A stretch of 64,000 bases of DNA from Curtobacterium sp. 9128. Lineage in GTDB: Bacteria; Actinomycetota; Actinomycetes; Actinomycetales; Microbacteriaceae. Of this stretch, positions 38,908 to 47,655 are shown piece after piece. Each line of letters begins with the position of its first letter. Within the stretch, counting starts at the first letter, position 1. The DNA is taken from NCBI RefSeq assembly GCF_900086645.1, contig NZ_LT576451.1, positions 558,001 to 622,000 on the forward strand, written 5' to 3'. Below the pieces are notes generated by a model that saw nothing but the letters and a program-made list of their open reading frames with translations, was not told where the DNA came from and searched no databases. A program made the position numbers and the translations under genes.

Positions 38908-39953
38908 GAGCGTGCTCCCGTCGGTCGTGCGGCCGTCTTCCGCGGTGACGGTCGGTCCGGGATGGAGGCTCGGATCGCCTCCGTCGCGCCGTGGTCGTCC
39001 CGATCGGGGTCGACCGGGGCCACCAGGGAGTCGTACAGGTCGGGTCGCCTGGTCAGCGCGAAGGGGAACAGGCGGAGCCACTCGGTGCGGGCATCGAGGT
39101 CGAGGTCCGCCACGAGCACGACGCTCGCGTCACGAGGTGCCTCGATGAGCACGCGACCGAACGGGTCGGAGATGAACGACGATCCGTAGAAGGTGATGTC
39201 GCCCTCATCGCCCCACCGGTTCGGGACGACCATGAACTGCCCTGCGGTGATGCCGTTCGCCACGATGACGTGCCGCCAGATCGGCGCCGTGTCGAACGCG
39301 GGGAACGTCGGCTCCGAGCCGATGGCGGTCGGGTAGACGAGGACCTCGGAGCCCGCGAGGTCGTAGGAGCGGGCGACCTCGGGGAACCACTCGTCCCAGC
39401 ACGTCGGGAGTCCGACGCGGGCCCCGAGTCCGGGCGGCTCGTAGACGGGGAAGGCGTCGTCGTCGCGACCCGGGCGGAAGTAGGTGTCCTCGTAGTACCC
39501 GGCGCTGATCGGGATGTGCGTCTTCCTGGTGCGTCCGACGAGCGAACCGTCCGGTGCCACGAGGACCGCCGTGTTGTAGCCGCGCGGGTCGGCCGGGTCG
39601 TCGTCCTCGGCCGGCCGTTCGTACAGCGACGCGTGTACGAGGATCCCGTGCTCGCGGGCCTGTTCCCGCGCGAAGGTGATCGTCGGGCCGTCGTCGATCG
39701 ATTCGGCGAGGTCCTTCGGGACACCGCTCGCCGGAGTGTCGCCGGGGTACCGCAGCAGCGTCAGCTCGGGTAGGAACACGGCCTGCGCACCGTTCGCGGC
39801 CGCGGCGGCGATGCCCTCGGCGAGCTGGGCTCGGTGCGCTGCCGGGTCCTCGAGCCACCGCATCTGCACGAGGGCGACACGGGTGGTCCGACGGGAGTCT
39901 GTGCTCGCGTCGCGGAGCGGTGATGCGAGGTCCTGTGCGGTGACGACGTCCAT
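38904..39953 (-). CDS. aguB: N-carbamoylputrescine amidase (carbon-nitrogen hydrolase)
   Basis: The 349-residue nitrilase-fold enzyme hydrolyses N-carbamoylputrescine to putrescine, CO2 and ammonia. The catalytic triad is visible: Glu in FLPELTLL, Lys in GRTRKTHIP and Cys in PTCWDEWFPEVARSYDLAG. The CWDxWFPE motif and VLVYPTAIGSEP are characteristic of AguB rather than other nitrilases. It is longer than usual (about 290) because of a ~30-residue N-terminal and a ~35-residue polar C-terminal extension. Its stop overlaps aguA. A dyad upstream may be its operator. Confidence 0.9.
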   Translation of the reverse strand: MDVVTAQDLASPLRDASTDSRRTTRVALVQMRWLEDPAAHRAQLAEGIAAAAANGAQAVFLPELTLLRYPGDTPASGVPKDLAESIDDGPTITFAREQAREHGILVHASLYERPAEDDDPADPRGYNTAVLVAPDGSLVGRTRKTHIPISAGYYEDTYFRPGRDDDAFPVYEPPGLGARVGLPTCWDEWFPEVARSYDLAGSEVLVYPTAIGSEPTFPAFDTAPIWRHVIVANGITAGQFMVVPNRWGDEGDITFYGSSFISDPFGRVLIEAPRDASVVLVADLDLDARTEWLRLFPFALTRRPDLYDSLVAPVDPDRDDHGATEAIRASIPDRPSPRKTAARPTGARS

Positions 39954-39962
39954 GGCGCCATT

Positions 39963-39980
39963 GTTGACCACATGATCAAC
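39963..39980. promoter_or_regulatory. Dyad upstream of aguB-aguA, candidate operator
   Basis: GTTGACCACATGATCAAC is an 18-base imperfect palindrome with outer GTTGA/TCAAC arms, 10-27 bases before the aguB ATG. The position would block transcription initiation if bound; the regulator is unknown. Confidence 0.45.
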
Positions 39981-40181
39981 GATCGCAATGGTCACGGAAC
40001 GGTCACGACGAGAATCCGGTCCAAACCGTTTCCGGTGGGGTGCCGAATCCCATGCACAGACCGGGAAACACCCGGAGCGCTCACCAGCCGCAGATAGCTG
40101 GTTCTCCACTCCTTGTCGGAGTGTGTTCGGCGCGCTTTCAGTACGCCGCGCCGAGCGCGACACAGCAAAGGAATGACCATC

Positions 40182-40862
40182 ATGCGCAAGTCCCTCAAGA
40201 CCACCATCACCCTCGCCACGACGGGTGCCCTCGTCCTCGGCGGTGCCGCGTTCGGTGTCTCCGCCGCGAACGCCTCCACCCCCGCGATCCACACCGTCGC
40301 ATCGTCGTCGTCGAAGATCCCCGCACCGGTCGCGTCGGTTCCCGAGGTCCTCGGTGGCGACACCTCCGTCGCGCTGGACTCCGGCTTCACCGACGCCCTC
40401 ACCTCGCTGAAGCTGACCCCGGGTGTGTCCGGCAACGCCAAGCTCGCCGACGGCGCCGTGTCGTTCCCGATCACCTCCGGCTCGGTCACCTACTGGTCCC
40501 CGGACGGCAAGTACCGTCCGTACGTGCAGGGCCTGCTCAACCACGACGACTCGGGTCTGACCCTGAAGGCCGGCGACACGACGGTGACGTTGGAGAACTT
40601 CGTGGTGAACCCGGGTTCGTCCAAGCTCTACGGTGACGTCCTGGTCAACGGGCAGGTCGCCGCAGCGAACGCGTACCTGTTCTCCCTGCACGGTGGGACG
40701 CTCAAGCCCCTGCAGCTCGAGGGTGACAACGCGATCCTCACCGGCACCACCGTCCACGTCTCCGCGGACGCCGCGAAGCTGCTCAACAGCACCTTCAAGA
40801 CCGACGCCGTCAAGAGCGGCCTCCTGGTGGGTACCGCGACCATCACGGCCAAGATCAAGTAA
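40182..40862 (+). CDS. Secreted protein, possibly HtaA-like fold
   Basis: The 226-residue protein has a Sec signal peptide (residues ~1-31: [20 protein letters not shown], cleavage after ANA). The mature part is rich in Ser, Thr, Val, Gly and Leu and appears all-beta. The segment around residues 105-170 ([38 protein letters not shown]) loosely resembles the HtaA heme-binding domain (PF04213 type), but the match is weak and no heme ligands are evident. The ATG at 40182 is chosen because AAAGGA is 9 bases upstream; the ATG at 40173 abuts the same AAAGGA. The 5' region contains a small hairpin at 40107-40123. A GAAA-loop terminator follows. Confidence 0.7.
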   Translation: MRKSLKTTITLATTGALVLGGAAFGVSAANASTPAIHTVASSSSKIPAPVASVPEVLGGDTSVALDSGFTDALTSLKLTPGVSGNAKLADGAVSFPITSGSVTYWSPDGKYRPYVQGLLNHDDSGLTLKAGDTTVTLENFVVNPGSSKLYGDVLVNGQVAAANAYLFSLHGGTLKPLQLEGDNAILTGTTVHVSADAAKLLNSTFKTDAVKSGLLVGTATITAKIK

Positions 40863-40898
40863 GCACGTCGCCTTACTCGAGACACCGTTCTCGACGCG

Positions 40899-40926
40899 AA
40901 ACGCCTCCGGAAACGGAGGCGTTTCG
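40899..40926 (+). terminator. Terminator after the secreted protein gene
   Basis: GAAACGCCTCCG (40899-40910) and CGGAGGCGTTTC (40915-40926) form a perfect 12-bp stem with a GAAA tetraloop. It can also serve the convergent XRE regulator gene. Confidence 0.85.
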
Positions 40927-40998
40927 TCGTCGAAGCGGTGGTTCGGCGTTCCGGCGGCGCCGGGCCGGTCGGCTCCGTCGACCATCCGGCTCCGCGGT

Positions 40999-41841
40999 TC
41001 AGCGAGCGGCGGTGGTCGTGCCGATGACCGAGAGCAGCCGGAGTCGCTCCGCGGTCACGCTGCCCGGCTCGGCGGTGTGCACGAGGAGCACGTGCGACTG
41101 CTCGGGGTCGTGCAGCACCTGGCAGTGCAACGTCAGCTTCCCGACCTCGGGGTGGACGTACCGCTTGACCTCGCGCGGACGGACCCCGACCTCGTGCAGC
41201 GCCCAGACCTCGCGGAACTCGGCGCTCCTCGCGAGCAGGGTCTCCGCGAGGTGTGCCGCCCGCGAGCCGGGACCGCGCCGAGCGACGACCTCTCGGAGCC
41301 CGGACGCGTACATCCGGGACATGAAGGCGTGGTCCTCGACCGGGTAGAGCTCCCGGACCTCGGTCTGGGTGAACCACCGGAACCCGGAGCTCCGTGCGTC
41401 ACCGGCGTACCGCGAGTGGTCGCCGACGAGAGCCACGCCGAGTGGTGTCTGCCGCAGGGTCTCGCCGACCTCGTTCGACACCTCGGCCGCGGTGTCCACC
41501 AGGCTGTCGAGGATGCGCATCATCCCCGGCGACACGTGAGCCCCACCTGCGCTCCGTGTCGGCGGTTCGTGTCCGGCCAGGCGGAAGAGGTGGTCGCGCT
41601 CGTCGATCGTCAGCCGGAGGCCCTGCGCGATCGCGGCGAGCATCTGCTCCGACGGCTGTGGGCCGCGCTCGCGTTCGAGTCGTGCGTAGTAGTCCGTCGA
41701 CATGTTCGCGAGCAGGGCCGCCTCTTCGCGACGGAGCCCGGCGGTCCGCCGACGCTGCCCACGCGGCAGCCCGACGTCCTCCGGCTGCAGGGCATGCCGG
41801 CGACCACGGAGGAAGTCCGCGAGTGCGCTTCGATCGATCAC
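40999..41841 (-). CDS. XRE-family regulator with MmyB-like ligand domain
   Basis: The 280-residue protein has an N-terminal helix-turn-helix (about residues 8-80; [30 protein letters not shown]) and a C-terminal MmyB/PAS-like domain (about 110-275) with [14 protein letters not shown] and [14 protein letters not shown], the standard layout of this actinobacterial family. The GTG at 41841 starts the conserved protein ([12 protein letters not shown]) and follows GAGGATG. It is divergent from a short-chain dehydrogenase gene, which family members at such positions often control. Confidence 0.88.
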   Translation of the reverse strand: MIDRSALADFLRGRRHALQPEDVGLPRGQRRRTAGLRREEAALLANMSTDYYARLERERGPQPSEQMLAAIAQGLRLTIDERDHLFRLAGHEPPTRSAGGAHVSPGMMRILDSLVDTAAEVSNEVGETLRQTPLGVALVGDHSRYAGDARSSGFRWFTQTEVRELYPVEDHAFMSRMYASGLREVVARRGPGSRAAHLAETLLARSAEFREVWALHEVGVRPREVKRYVHPEVGKLTLHCQVLHDPEQSHVLLVHTAEPGSVTAERLRLLSVIGTTTAAR

Positions 41842-41964
41842 GCCGTCATCCTCTCGCGACGCGTCCGGCCGAGCCACGGATCGTCAGGCCGTGGATGTCG
41901 TGCGCGCGGTCGGCGCATGCTCGACCGAGGCGCCACGAGGTGCCGCGAACGAGGAGACGACACG

Positions 41965-42945
41965 ATGCCACGTACCCACGACGACGTCACGATCCCTGAC
42001 CTCACCGGCCGGCGGGCCCTGGTGACCGGCGCCAGCGACGGCATCGGACTCGGCATCGCCACCCGGCTGGCCGCAGCCGGCGCCGAGGTCGTGATGCCGG
42101 TCCGCAACCGACGGAAGGGCGAGGCCGCCGCCGACCGCATCCGGCAGCAGTACCCGGACGCGATCCTGCGGCTCGAGGAGATGGACCTGTCGTCCTTGCG
42201 CTCCGTGGCGTCGCTCGCCGATCGCCTCCGTTCGCAGGGCGACCCCCTGCACCTGCTGATCGGCAACGCGGGTGTGATGACACCACCGGAGCGGCAGGAG
42301 ACGGAGGACGGCTTCGAACTGCAGTTCGGCACGAACCACCTCGGACACTTCGCGCTCGTCGGTCAGCTCCTCCCGCTCCTGCGAGCCGGCAGCGCACGCG
42401 TGGTGATGCAGACGAGCATCGCGGCCCGACGTGCCCGGATCGACTGGGAGGACCTGCAGTCCGAGCGGCCGTACGACGGCAACCGCGCCTACGCGGCGTC
42501 GAAGCTCGCCTGTGCACTCGTCGGGTTCGAGCTCGGCAGACGGAGTCGAGCGGGCGGTTGGGGGATCACGAGTGCGGTGAGCCACCCGGGTGTCGCACCG
42601 ACGAGTCTCCTGGCCGCCCGTCCGGAAGTCGGGCGAACGCAGGACACGACCGCGGTCCGGGTCATCCGGTGGCTCTCGTCGCGCGGGCTCCTCGTCGGGA
42701 CCGTCGACTCCGCCGGGGAGCCCGCACTGCTCGCGGCGACCGGCTCCGACCTGGACGGGGCCTTCACCGGTCCGGGGTGGCCTGGTGGGCTTGGCGGACC
42801 CGCTGCCAGGCACCAGTCGTGGAAACCGATGCGGGACGAAGCCGCAGCGGCACGGCTGTGGACCGTCTCCGAGGAGCTCAGCGGCGTCCGGTTCCCGGAG
42901 ACGACCGGACGCGACCAGGAGCCCCGGCCGATGATGGCGGGATGA
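41965..42945 (+). CDS. Short-chain dehydrogenase/reductase
   Basis: The 326-residue NAD(P)-dependent oxidoreductase has [10 protein letters not shown] for cofactor binding, GNAGVM, and the catalytic Y-x-x-x-K in RAYAASKLA preceded by a Ser-containing TSI segment. It resembles the retinol dehydrogenase/WW-oxidoreductase-like subgroup ([17 protein letters not shown]). GAGGAGA is 8 bases before the ATG at 41965. It is divergent from the XRE gene and overlaps the VOC gene downstream. The substrate is unknown. Confidence 0.87.
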   Translation: MPRTHDDVTIPDLTGRRALVTGASDGIGLGIATRLAAAGAEVVMPVRNRRKGEAAADRIRQQYPDAILRLEEMDLSSLRSVASLADRLRSQGDPLHLLIGNAGVMTPPERQETEDGFELQFGTNHLGHFALVGQLLPLLRAGSARVVMQTSIAARRARIDWEDLQSERPYDGNRAYAASKLACALVGFELGRRSRAGGWGITSAVSHPGVAPTSLLAARPEVGRTQDTTAVRVIRWLSSRGLLVGTVDSAGEPALLAATGSDLDGAFTGPGWPGGLGGPAARHQSWKPMRDEAAAARLWTVSEELSGVRFPETTGRDQEPRPMMAG

Positions 42946-43412
42946 ACGATCCCATCGTGGTGCCGCTCGGCTTCTCGCACTTGCGGCTCACCGTCACCGA
43001 CATCCACCGGAGCAAGGCCTTCTACGAGCGGCTGTTCGGCATGCCGCCCGGGAGCGACTTCAGCGACCAGATCGATGACCCGACGATCCACGACGACCCG
43101 TGGCGGACCTACGGCGGGTGCTCGTTCACGTTCGGCGGCCAGACCCTCGGACTGCGTCCGGTGGCGGAGCCCGGTGACCGGTTCGATCCGGACCGCGTCG
43201 GCCTCGATCACGTGTCCTTCCGGGTCGGATCGGTCAGCGACCTGCACGATGCGGTGGCGCGGCTCGACGAGGCGGGCATCGAGCACGGTGCGGTGACGGA
43301 CCTCCCACCGTTCGGTCTCGTGATCCTGTCCGTCCAGGACCCCGACGACGTGAACCTGGAGTTCGCCGCGCCCCGTCCGGAAGGCGCATCCGCCACCCGG
43401 ACCTCCAGCTGA
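42942..43412 (+). CDS. Glyoxalase/VOC-superfamily protein
   Basis: The 156-residue protein has two betaalphabetabetabeta modules typical of the vicinal oxygen chelate fold: [23 protein letters not shown] at the start and [22 protein letters not shown] in the second half. A metal-binding His/Glu set is plausible (H12, H72-region, E near VNLEF). It overlaps the upstream SDR by ATGA. It could be a detoxification enzyme, a dioxygenase or a binding protein; the substrate is unknown. Confidence 0.83.
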   Translation: MNDPIVVPLGFSHLRLTVTDIHRSKAFYERLFGMPPGSDFSDQIDDPTIHDDPWRTYGGCSFTFGGQTLGLRPVAEPGDRFDPDRVGLDHVSFRVGSVSDLHDAVARLDEAGIEHGAVTDLPPFGLVILSVQDPDDVNLEFAAPRPEGASATRTSS

Positions 43413-43462
43413 CTCCGAAGGTCCCGGCGTTGCGTGGCCGGCGTCAGACAACAGGAGGACAC

Positions 43463-44281
43463 ATGAGCACGACCTGGTTGATCACCGGCGCATCGAAGGG
43501 CTTCGGCCGCGAGTGGGCCGAAGCCGCCCTCGAGCGCGGGGACTCCGTCGCCGGCACCGCACGGAACCCCGACGACGTGCAGGCGCTCGTCGAGCAGTAC
43601 CCGGAGACGTTCCTCGGCATCCAGCTCGACGTCACCGACCGCTCGGCCGACTTCGCCGCGGTGCAGCGCGCAGCAGACCACTTCGGATCCCTCGACGTCG
43701 TTGTGAACAACGCCGGCTACGGCCACTTCGGCATGGTCGAGGAGCTCACCGAGGACGAGGTCCGTGCCCAGCTCGAGACGAACCTGTTCGGCGCGCTCTG
43801 GGTCACCCAGGCGGCGCTGCCGATCATGCGCGAGCAGGGTTCGGGGCACATCATCCAGGTGTCGAGCATCGGTGGGATCAGCGCGTTCCCGACCGTCGGC
43901 GCGTACCACGCGTCGAAGTGGGCGCTGGAGGGACTCTCGCAGTCCCTCGCGCAGGAGGTCGCCGGCTTCGGCATCCACGTCACCCTGATCGAACCCGGCG
44001 GGTTCTCGACCGACTGGTCCGGACCGTCGTCGAAGCAGAGCGAGCCGATCGACGCGTACGCCGACGTGCGCGAGGCGGCCTCGAAGCGCCCTTCCGCCGC
44101 GGACCCGGGCAAGCCCGAGGCGACCCGCTCGGCGATCCTCAAGGTGGTCGACGCCGACGAGCCGCCGCTGCGGGTCTTCTTCGGCAAGGCGCCGCTCGGC
44201 ATCGCGGAGAAGGACTACGAGTCGCGTCTCGCGACGTGGCGGGAGTGGCAGCCCGTGTCCGAGGAGGCACACGGCGCCTGA
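43463..44281 (+). CDS. Short-chain dehydrogenase/reductase, classical
   Basis: The 272-residue protein has WLITGASKGFGREWAEAAL, NNAGYGHFG and the catalytic GAYHASKWALEGLSQSLAQE with an upstream VSSIGG serine. GGAGGACAC directly precedes the ATG at 43463. It lies 50 bases after the VOC gene and may share its transcript. Members of this subgroup are commonly annotated as oxidoreductases without known substrate. Confidence 0.87.
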   Translation: MSTTWLITGASKGFGREWAEAALERGDSVAGTARNPDDVQALVEQYPETFLGIQLDVTDRSADFAAVQRAADHFGSLDVVVNNAGYGHFGMVEELTEDEVRAQLETNLFGALWVTQAALPIMREQGSGHIIQVSSIGGISAFPTVGAYHASKWALEGLSQSLAQEVAGFGIHVTLIEPGGFSTDWSGPSSKQSEPIDAYADVREAASKRPSAADPGKPEATRSAILKVVDADEPPLRVFFGKAPLGIAEKDYESRLATWREWQPVSEEAHGA

Positions 44282-44307
44282 CGCGGGACGAGCGGGCAGC
44301 CCACCGC

Positions 44308-44961
44308 TCAGGCGATGATGTTGACCGCGCGCGAGATGACCAGGGCCATCAGGATGAACCCGCCGACGGACTGGTAGGCCATGATCATCTTCGCGCGGAC
44401 CGTCATCGGCATCGTGTCGGTCGGGCTGAACGCGACCATGTTCGTGAGCGCCACGTAGAGGTAGTCGAGGTACACCGGACGCCAGGCGGCGGTGCGCGAG
44501 TCGGTCTCCTGCGGGAACTGGAAGTCCGCCTCGTCGGACTCCCAGAGGCCGGGACGCCGTCGTGCGACCGGCCCGCCGCGGTCGAGTTCCCAGTACACGA
44601 GCCCGAACGCGATGATGCTGCTCACCCACACCTGCAGCGCGGTGAGCAGCACGGCTCCGCCGTCGGCATGACCGAGGAGGAGCTCCATCACCGTGCGGAC
44701 GACGGTGAGCTGGTTCGCGACCGTGAGCATGATCGCGAGCCCGAACGACAGCCACCGCGACCACGTCGTCTCGCGGGACAGCCGCCGCGGGTTGAACACG
44801 ATCAAGGGCACGAGCAGCAGGACACCGAGGAGCGGCACGACCCACGACGGGAAGAACAGCACCCGGCTCGGCAGGAGCAGCGCGAGCGCGAGGTTGACGA
44901 GGATCGCGACGGCGACCGGGAAGCGGTGCTCGTGCTGGTGTCTGACCTTCGACGGGCTCAC
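44308..44961 (-). CDS. DUF1345 membrane protein
   Basis: The 217-residue protein has five to six membrane segments, a DUF1345-type C-terminal block (DYLYVALTNMVAFSPTDTMPMT and AKMIMAYQSVGGFILMALVIS) and a His/Lys-rich N-terminus (KVRHQHEHR). The YVALTNMVAFSPTD motif resembles the pore region of small potassium-channel-like proteins. The GTG at 44961 overlaps the stop of the amine oxidase (GTGA). It is the last gene of the lrp-led operon. The function is unknown. Confidence 0.75.
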   Translation of the reverse strand: MSPSKVRHQHEHRFPVAVAILVNLALALLLPSRVLFFPSWVVPLLGVLLLVPLIVFNPRRLSRETTWSRWLSFGLAIMLTVANQLTVVRTVMELLLGHADGGAVLLTALQVWVSSIIAFGLVYWELDRGGPVARRRPGLWESDEADFQFPQETDSRTAAWRPVYLDYLYVALTNMVAFSPTDTMPMTVRAKMIMAYQSVGGFILMALVISRAVNIIA

Positions 44962-46292
44962 GCGCCGAGTGTAGAGGCCAGCTCGTCCGCCGGGACGTCC
45001 CGTCCGAGGATGCGCGACGCCGCCCGCAACCCGGACAGCAGCGCCCCGTGCACGGTCGCGGGGTCGTCGCCCCACGTCGCCTCGCCCGCGAGCTGCACGC
45101 GACCGACGGGTGTCCCGAGCAGGTCGTGGTCATCAGGGGACGAGCCGACGTGCAGGTACGAGTACGACCCCTTCGCGAACGGGTCGGCCGCCCACCGGGT
45201 GATGCGCACGGCCTCGGGTTCGGGCACCGCCGGGCCGAACAGCAACCGCAGGGCCGCCAGCCCCTCGGCGACGATCTCGGCGTCGGACAGGGTCTCGAGT
45301 CGACGTGCTCCGGAGCCGCCGACGAGGGCAGCCAGCACCGGTGCGCCGGTCACCCGGGACATGTCGTACCAGGAGTGCCAGTCGACGCCGGCGTCCCCCT
45401 GCTGCCGGACCACCCAGGAGTCCCAGAACGCCGAGGGGAACCGGAAGAACACCTTGTCGTAGACACCCATCCCGAGCCGCCCGAGCGCACCGGTGAGGGG
45501 TTCGGACAACGCCGGCGAGAACGTGATGTCCCCGGCCTTGAGCACCCCGAGCGGCACGGTCACGACCACCTGGGACGCGGACACGGACGACCCGTCGGCG
45601 AGGTCGACCCGGACGGACGACGGCGTGGTGGTCACCGCACGGACCACGGACGACAACCGGACGTCGAGCCCGGCGGCCAGCCGAGCGGCGTACTGCCCGT
45701 ACCCGCCGGGGAACACGACCTCGTCCCCGGCGACGTGCTCCTCGTCGAGCCCGTGGGCGTCGAGGTCGGTGACGGGCGCGCCGCAGAGGTCCTCGGAGCG
45801 GTGCGCCATGTACTCGGTCACGCGATCGGCCCGCGAGCCGGTCCACCCGAGGGAGTCCAGTACCGAGGAGACGGCTGTTGCGTACGTGGTCCCGGGAGGT
45901 GCGGCGTCGACGACGGACGGCAGGAGTTCGTCGACCGAATGCAGGTCAGTGACCAGCGACGAACCGGACACCCGGACGCCGGACGGGTCGTGCCACGCGA
46001 TCGGCCGCCCGTCGAACTGGAAGCTCCCGACCGTGAACTCCACGGTCTCGATCCCGAACGCCGACGCCAACGACCAGAGCGGGTTGCCCTCGATGCCGTG
46101 GATCCACGACGCCCCGAGGTCGACCGGCACCCCGAGCGCGGCGTCCGTCCATGTGCGCCCACCGACGCGGTCGCGGGCCTCGAGCACGACGACCCGCTGC
46201 CCGCCGAGCGCGAGCGCCCGGGCGGCAGCGAGCCCCGACACCCCCGCACCGACCACCACGACGTCGTACGCCGACGGAGGAACGACGGCCAT
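44958..46292 (-). CDS. FAD-dependent polyamine oxidase-like amine oxidase
   Basis: The 444-residue flavoprotein has VVVGAGVSGLAAARAL and EARDRVGGRTWT at the N-terminus, DLGASWIHGIEGNPL (typical of plant and fungal polyamine oxidases), and the C-terminal FAD motif LAGEATWGDDPATVHGAL. It differs clearly from the putrescine oxidase at 30516-31886, so it probably uses a longer polyamine such as spermidine, or an acetylated one. The ATG at 46292 overlaps the upstream oxidoreductase stop (TGATG). Confidence 0.82.
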   Translation of the reverse strand: MAVVPPSAYDVVVVGAGVSGLAAARALALGGQRVVVLEARDRVGGRTWTDAALGVPVDLGASWIHGIEGNPLWSLASAFGIETVEFTVGSFQFDGRPIAWHDPSGVRVSGSSLVTDLHSVDELLPSVVDAAPPGTTYATAVSSVLDSLGWTGSRADRVTEYMAHRSEDLCGAPVTDLDAHGLDEEHVAGDEVVFPGGYGQYAARLAAGLDVRLSSVVRAVTTTPSSVRVDLADGSSVSASQVVVTVPLGVLKAGDITFSPALSEPLTGALGRLGMGVYDKVFFRFPSAFWDSWVVRQQGDAGVDWHSWYDMSRVTGAPVLAALVGGSGARRLETLSDAEIVAEGLAALRLLFGPAVPEPEAVRITRWAADPFAKGSYSYLHVGSSPDDHDLLGTPVGRVQLAGEATWGDDPATVHGALLSGLRAASRILGRDVPADELASTLGA

Positions 46293-47653
46293 CAGTGCCC
46301 CGTCACCTTCTCGCGCACCCGGGCGGCCATGCTCGGTCGTCCGGTCAGTCGTTCCTCGCGGTCGGCGATGTCCGTCGCCACGAGTCCGGCGTTCGCCCCG
46401 AGGAACCGGAGCGGCTCCGGCTCCCAGTCCGGCGAGTGGTGCCCGACCCATGGCAACCCCGTCAGCGACGACGACACACCGCGGACGAGGTCGGCCAGCG
46501 TCCGCCCCGCCAGGTTCGTCGTCGAGAGCCCGTCGCCGACGTACCCGCCGGCCGACCCCACGGAGCCGTCCCAGGTCACCGAGGCGCACCAGTCACGGGG
46601 TACCCCGATCGGGCCGCCCCACGTGTGCGTGACCCCGACGTCACCGACGTCGGGGAAGAGCTCGGCGAGCGTCGTGCGCAGGTGGCGGAACACCCGCGGC
46701 ACGCGGTCGTACGAGTTCCGGATCGTGGAGCCCCAGTGGTAGCGGGCTCCGCGGCCGCCGAACGCGAACCGGTCGTCCGCGGTGCGCTGTCCGTAGATCA
46801 ACAGGTGCCGGTAGTCCGAGAACGTCTGCCCGTGCTCCAACCCGATGCGCCCCCACGCCGCCTCGGACAGCGGCTCGGTCGCGATCATCAACGAGTACAG
46901 CGGCATGATCCGGCGTCTGGTCTGCGGCATCGTCGCCCCGTAGCCCTCGAGCGCGACGACGACCGCGCCGGCCGAGACGGTCCCGGAGGTGGTGACCACA
47001 CGCCCTGGAGCCCACGACACGGCGGGCGTGCGCTCCGCGATCACGACGCCACGGGCCTCCAGTGCGGCCGCCAGGCCACGGACCAACGCGGCCGGCTGCA
47101 GGCGGGCGCAGTCCGGCGTGAACGCGACCCCGACGCTGCCTGCGGCGTCGCCGGGGAGCGCGGACCGGTAAACCATGTCGTCGCCGAAGGCGGCGGACGC
47201 GTCGACCTCTGCTCGAGCTGCGCGGTCCTGCACCGCCGACCGGGCGTAGAGCACGGTGCCGCCCTTGACGAAGTCGCAGTCGATCCCGGCCTCGTCCGCT
47301 GCGCGGCCGACCTCGTCGACCGTCTCGCGCATCGCCCGCCGCATGGCGAGTGCCGCGTCGCGGCCGGTGTGCTCGGCGATCTCTGCCGCTTCGCGCGGGA
47401 AAAGCGCCGAGCACCACCCGCCGTTCCGTCCGGAGGCGCCGAATCCGGCGATCTCCTTCTCGACGACGACGATCTGGAGGCTCGGGTCGGCCTGGTGCAG
47501 GTACCACGCGGTCCAGAGACCGGTCAGTCCACCGCCGATGACGCAGACGTCCGCCGAGCGGTCGCCGTCGAGCGGCGGCCGTGGTGTCAGGTCGTCGCGG
47601 CCGGAGGCCACGAGCTGGTCCATCCAGAACGAGACCCGCCGGTAGCCGGACAC
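46292..47653 (-). CDS. DAO-family FAD-dependent oxidoreductase (PuuB-like)
   Basis: The 453-residue enzyme has VCVIGGGLTGLWTAWYLHQ (FAD binding, about residues 36-55), GFGASGRNGGW (characteristic of PuuB/OrdL-type amine oxidases) and the C-terminal GYVGDGLSTTNLAGRTLADL motif. PuuB oxidises gamma-glutamylputrescine, but no gamma-glutamylpolyamine synthetase or hydrolase gene lies in the window, so this enzyme may act on another secondary amine. The start is a GTG at 47653, two bases after the aminotransferase stop. Confidence 0.8.
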   Translation of the reverse strand: MSGYRRVSFWMDQLVASGRDDLTPRPPLDGDRSADVCVIGGGLTGLWTAWYLHQADPSLQIVVVEKEIAGFGASGRNGGWCSALFPREAAEIAEHTGRDAALAMRRAMRETVDEVGRAADEAGIDCDFVKGGTVLYARSAVQDRAARAEVDASAAFGDDMVYRSALPGDAAGSVGVAFTPDCARLQPAALVRGLAAALEARGVVIAERTPAVSWAPGRVVTTSGTVSAGAVVVALEGYGATMPQTRRRIMPLYSLMIATEPLSEAAWGRIGLEHGQTFSDYRHLLIYGQRTADDRFAFGGRGARYHWGSTIRNSYDRVPRVFRHLRTTLAELFPDVGDVGVTHTWGGPIGVPRDWCASVTWDGSVGSAGGYVGDGLSTTNLAGRTLADLVRGVSSSLTGLPWVGHHSPDWEPEPLRFLGANAGLVATDIADREERLTGRPSMAARVREKVTGH

Positions 47654-47655
47654 GG

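Noticed and set aside
38961..38995. Another copy of the dispersed palindrome inside aguB
   Set aside because: GGAGGCTCGG is present, but the matching right arm is short and lies in coding sequence, so it is probably chance.
39990..40181. A c-di-AMP (ydaO-type) riboswitch before the secreted protein gene
   Set aside because: Some G-rich segments and an AGCTGG stretch look suggestive, but the conserved core elements of that riboswitch are absent. Only a small hairpin is supportable.
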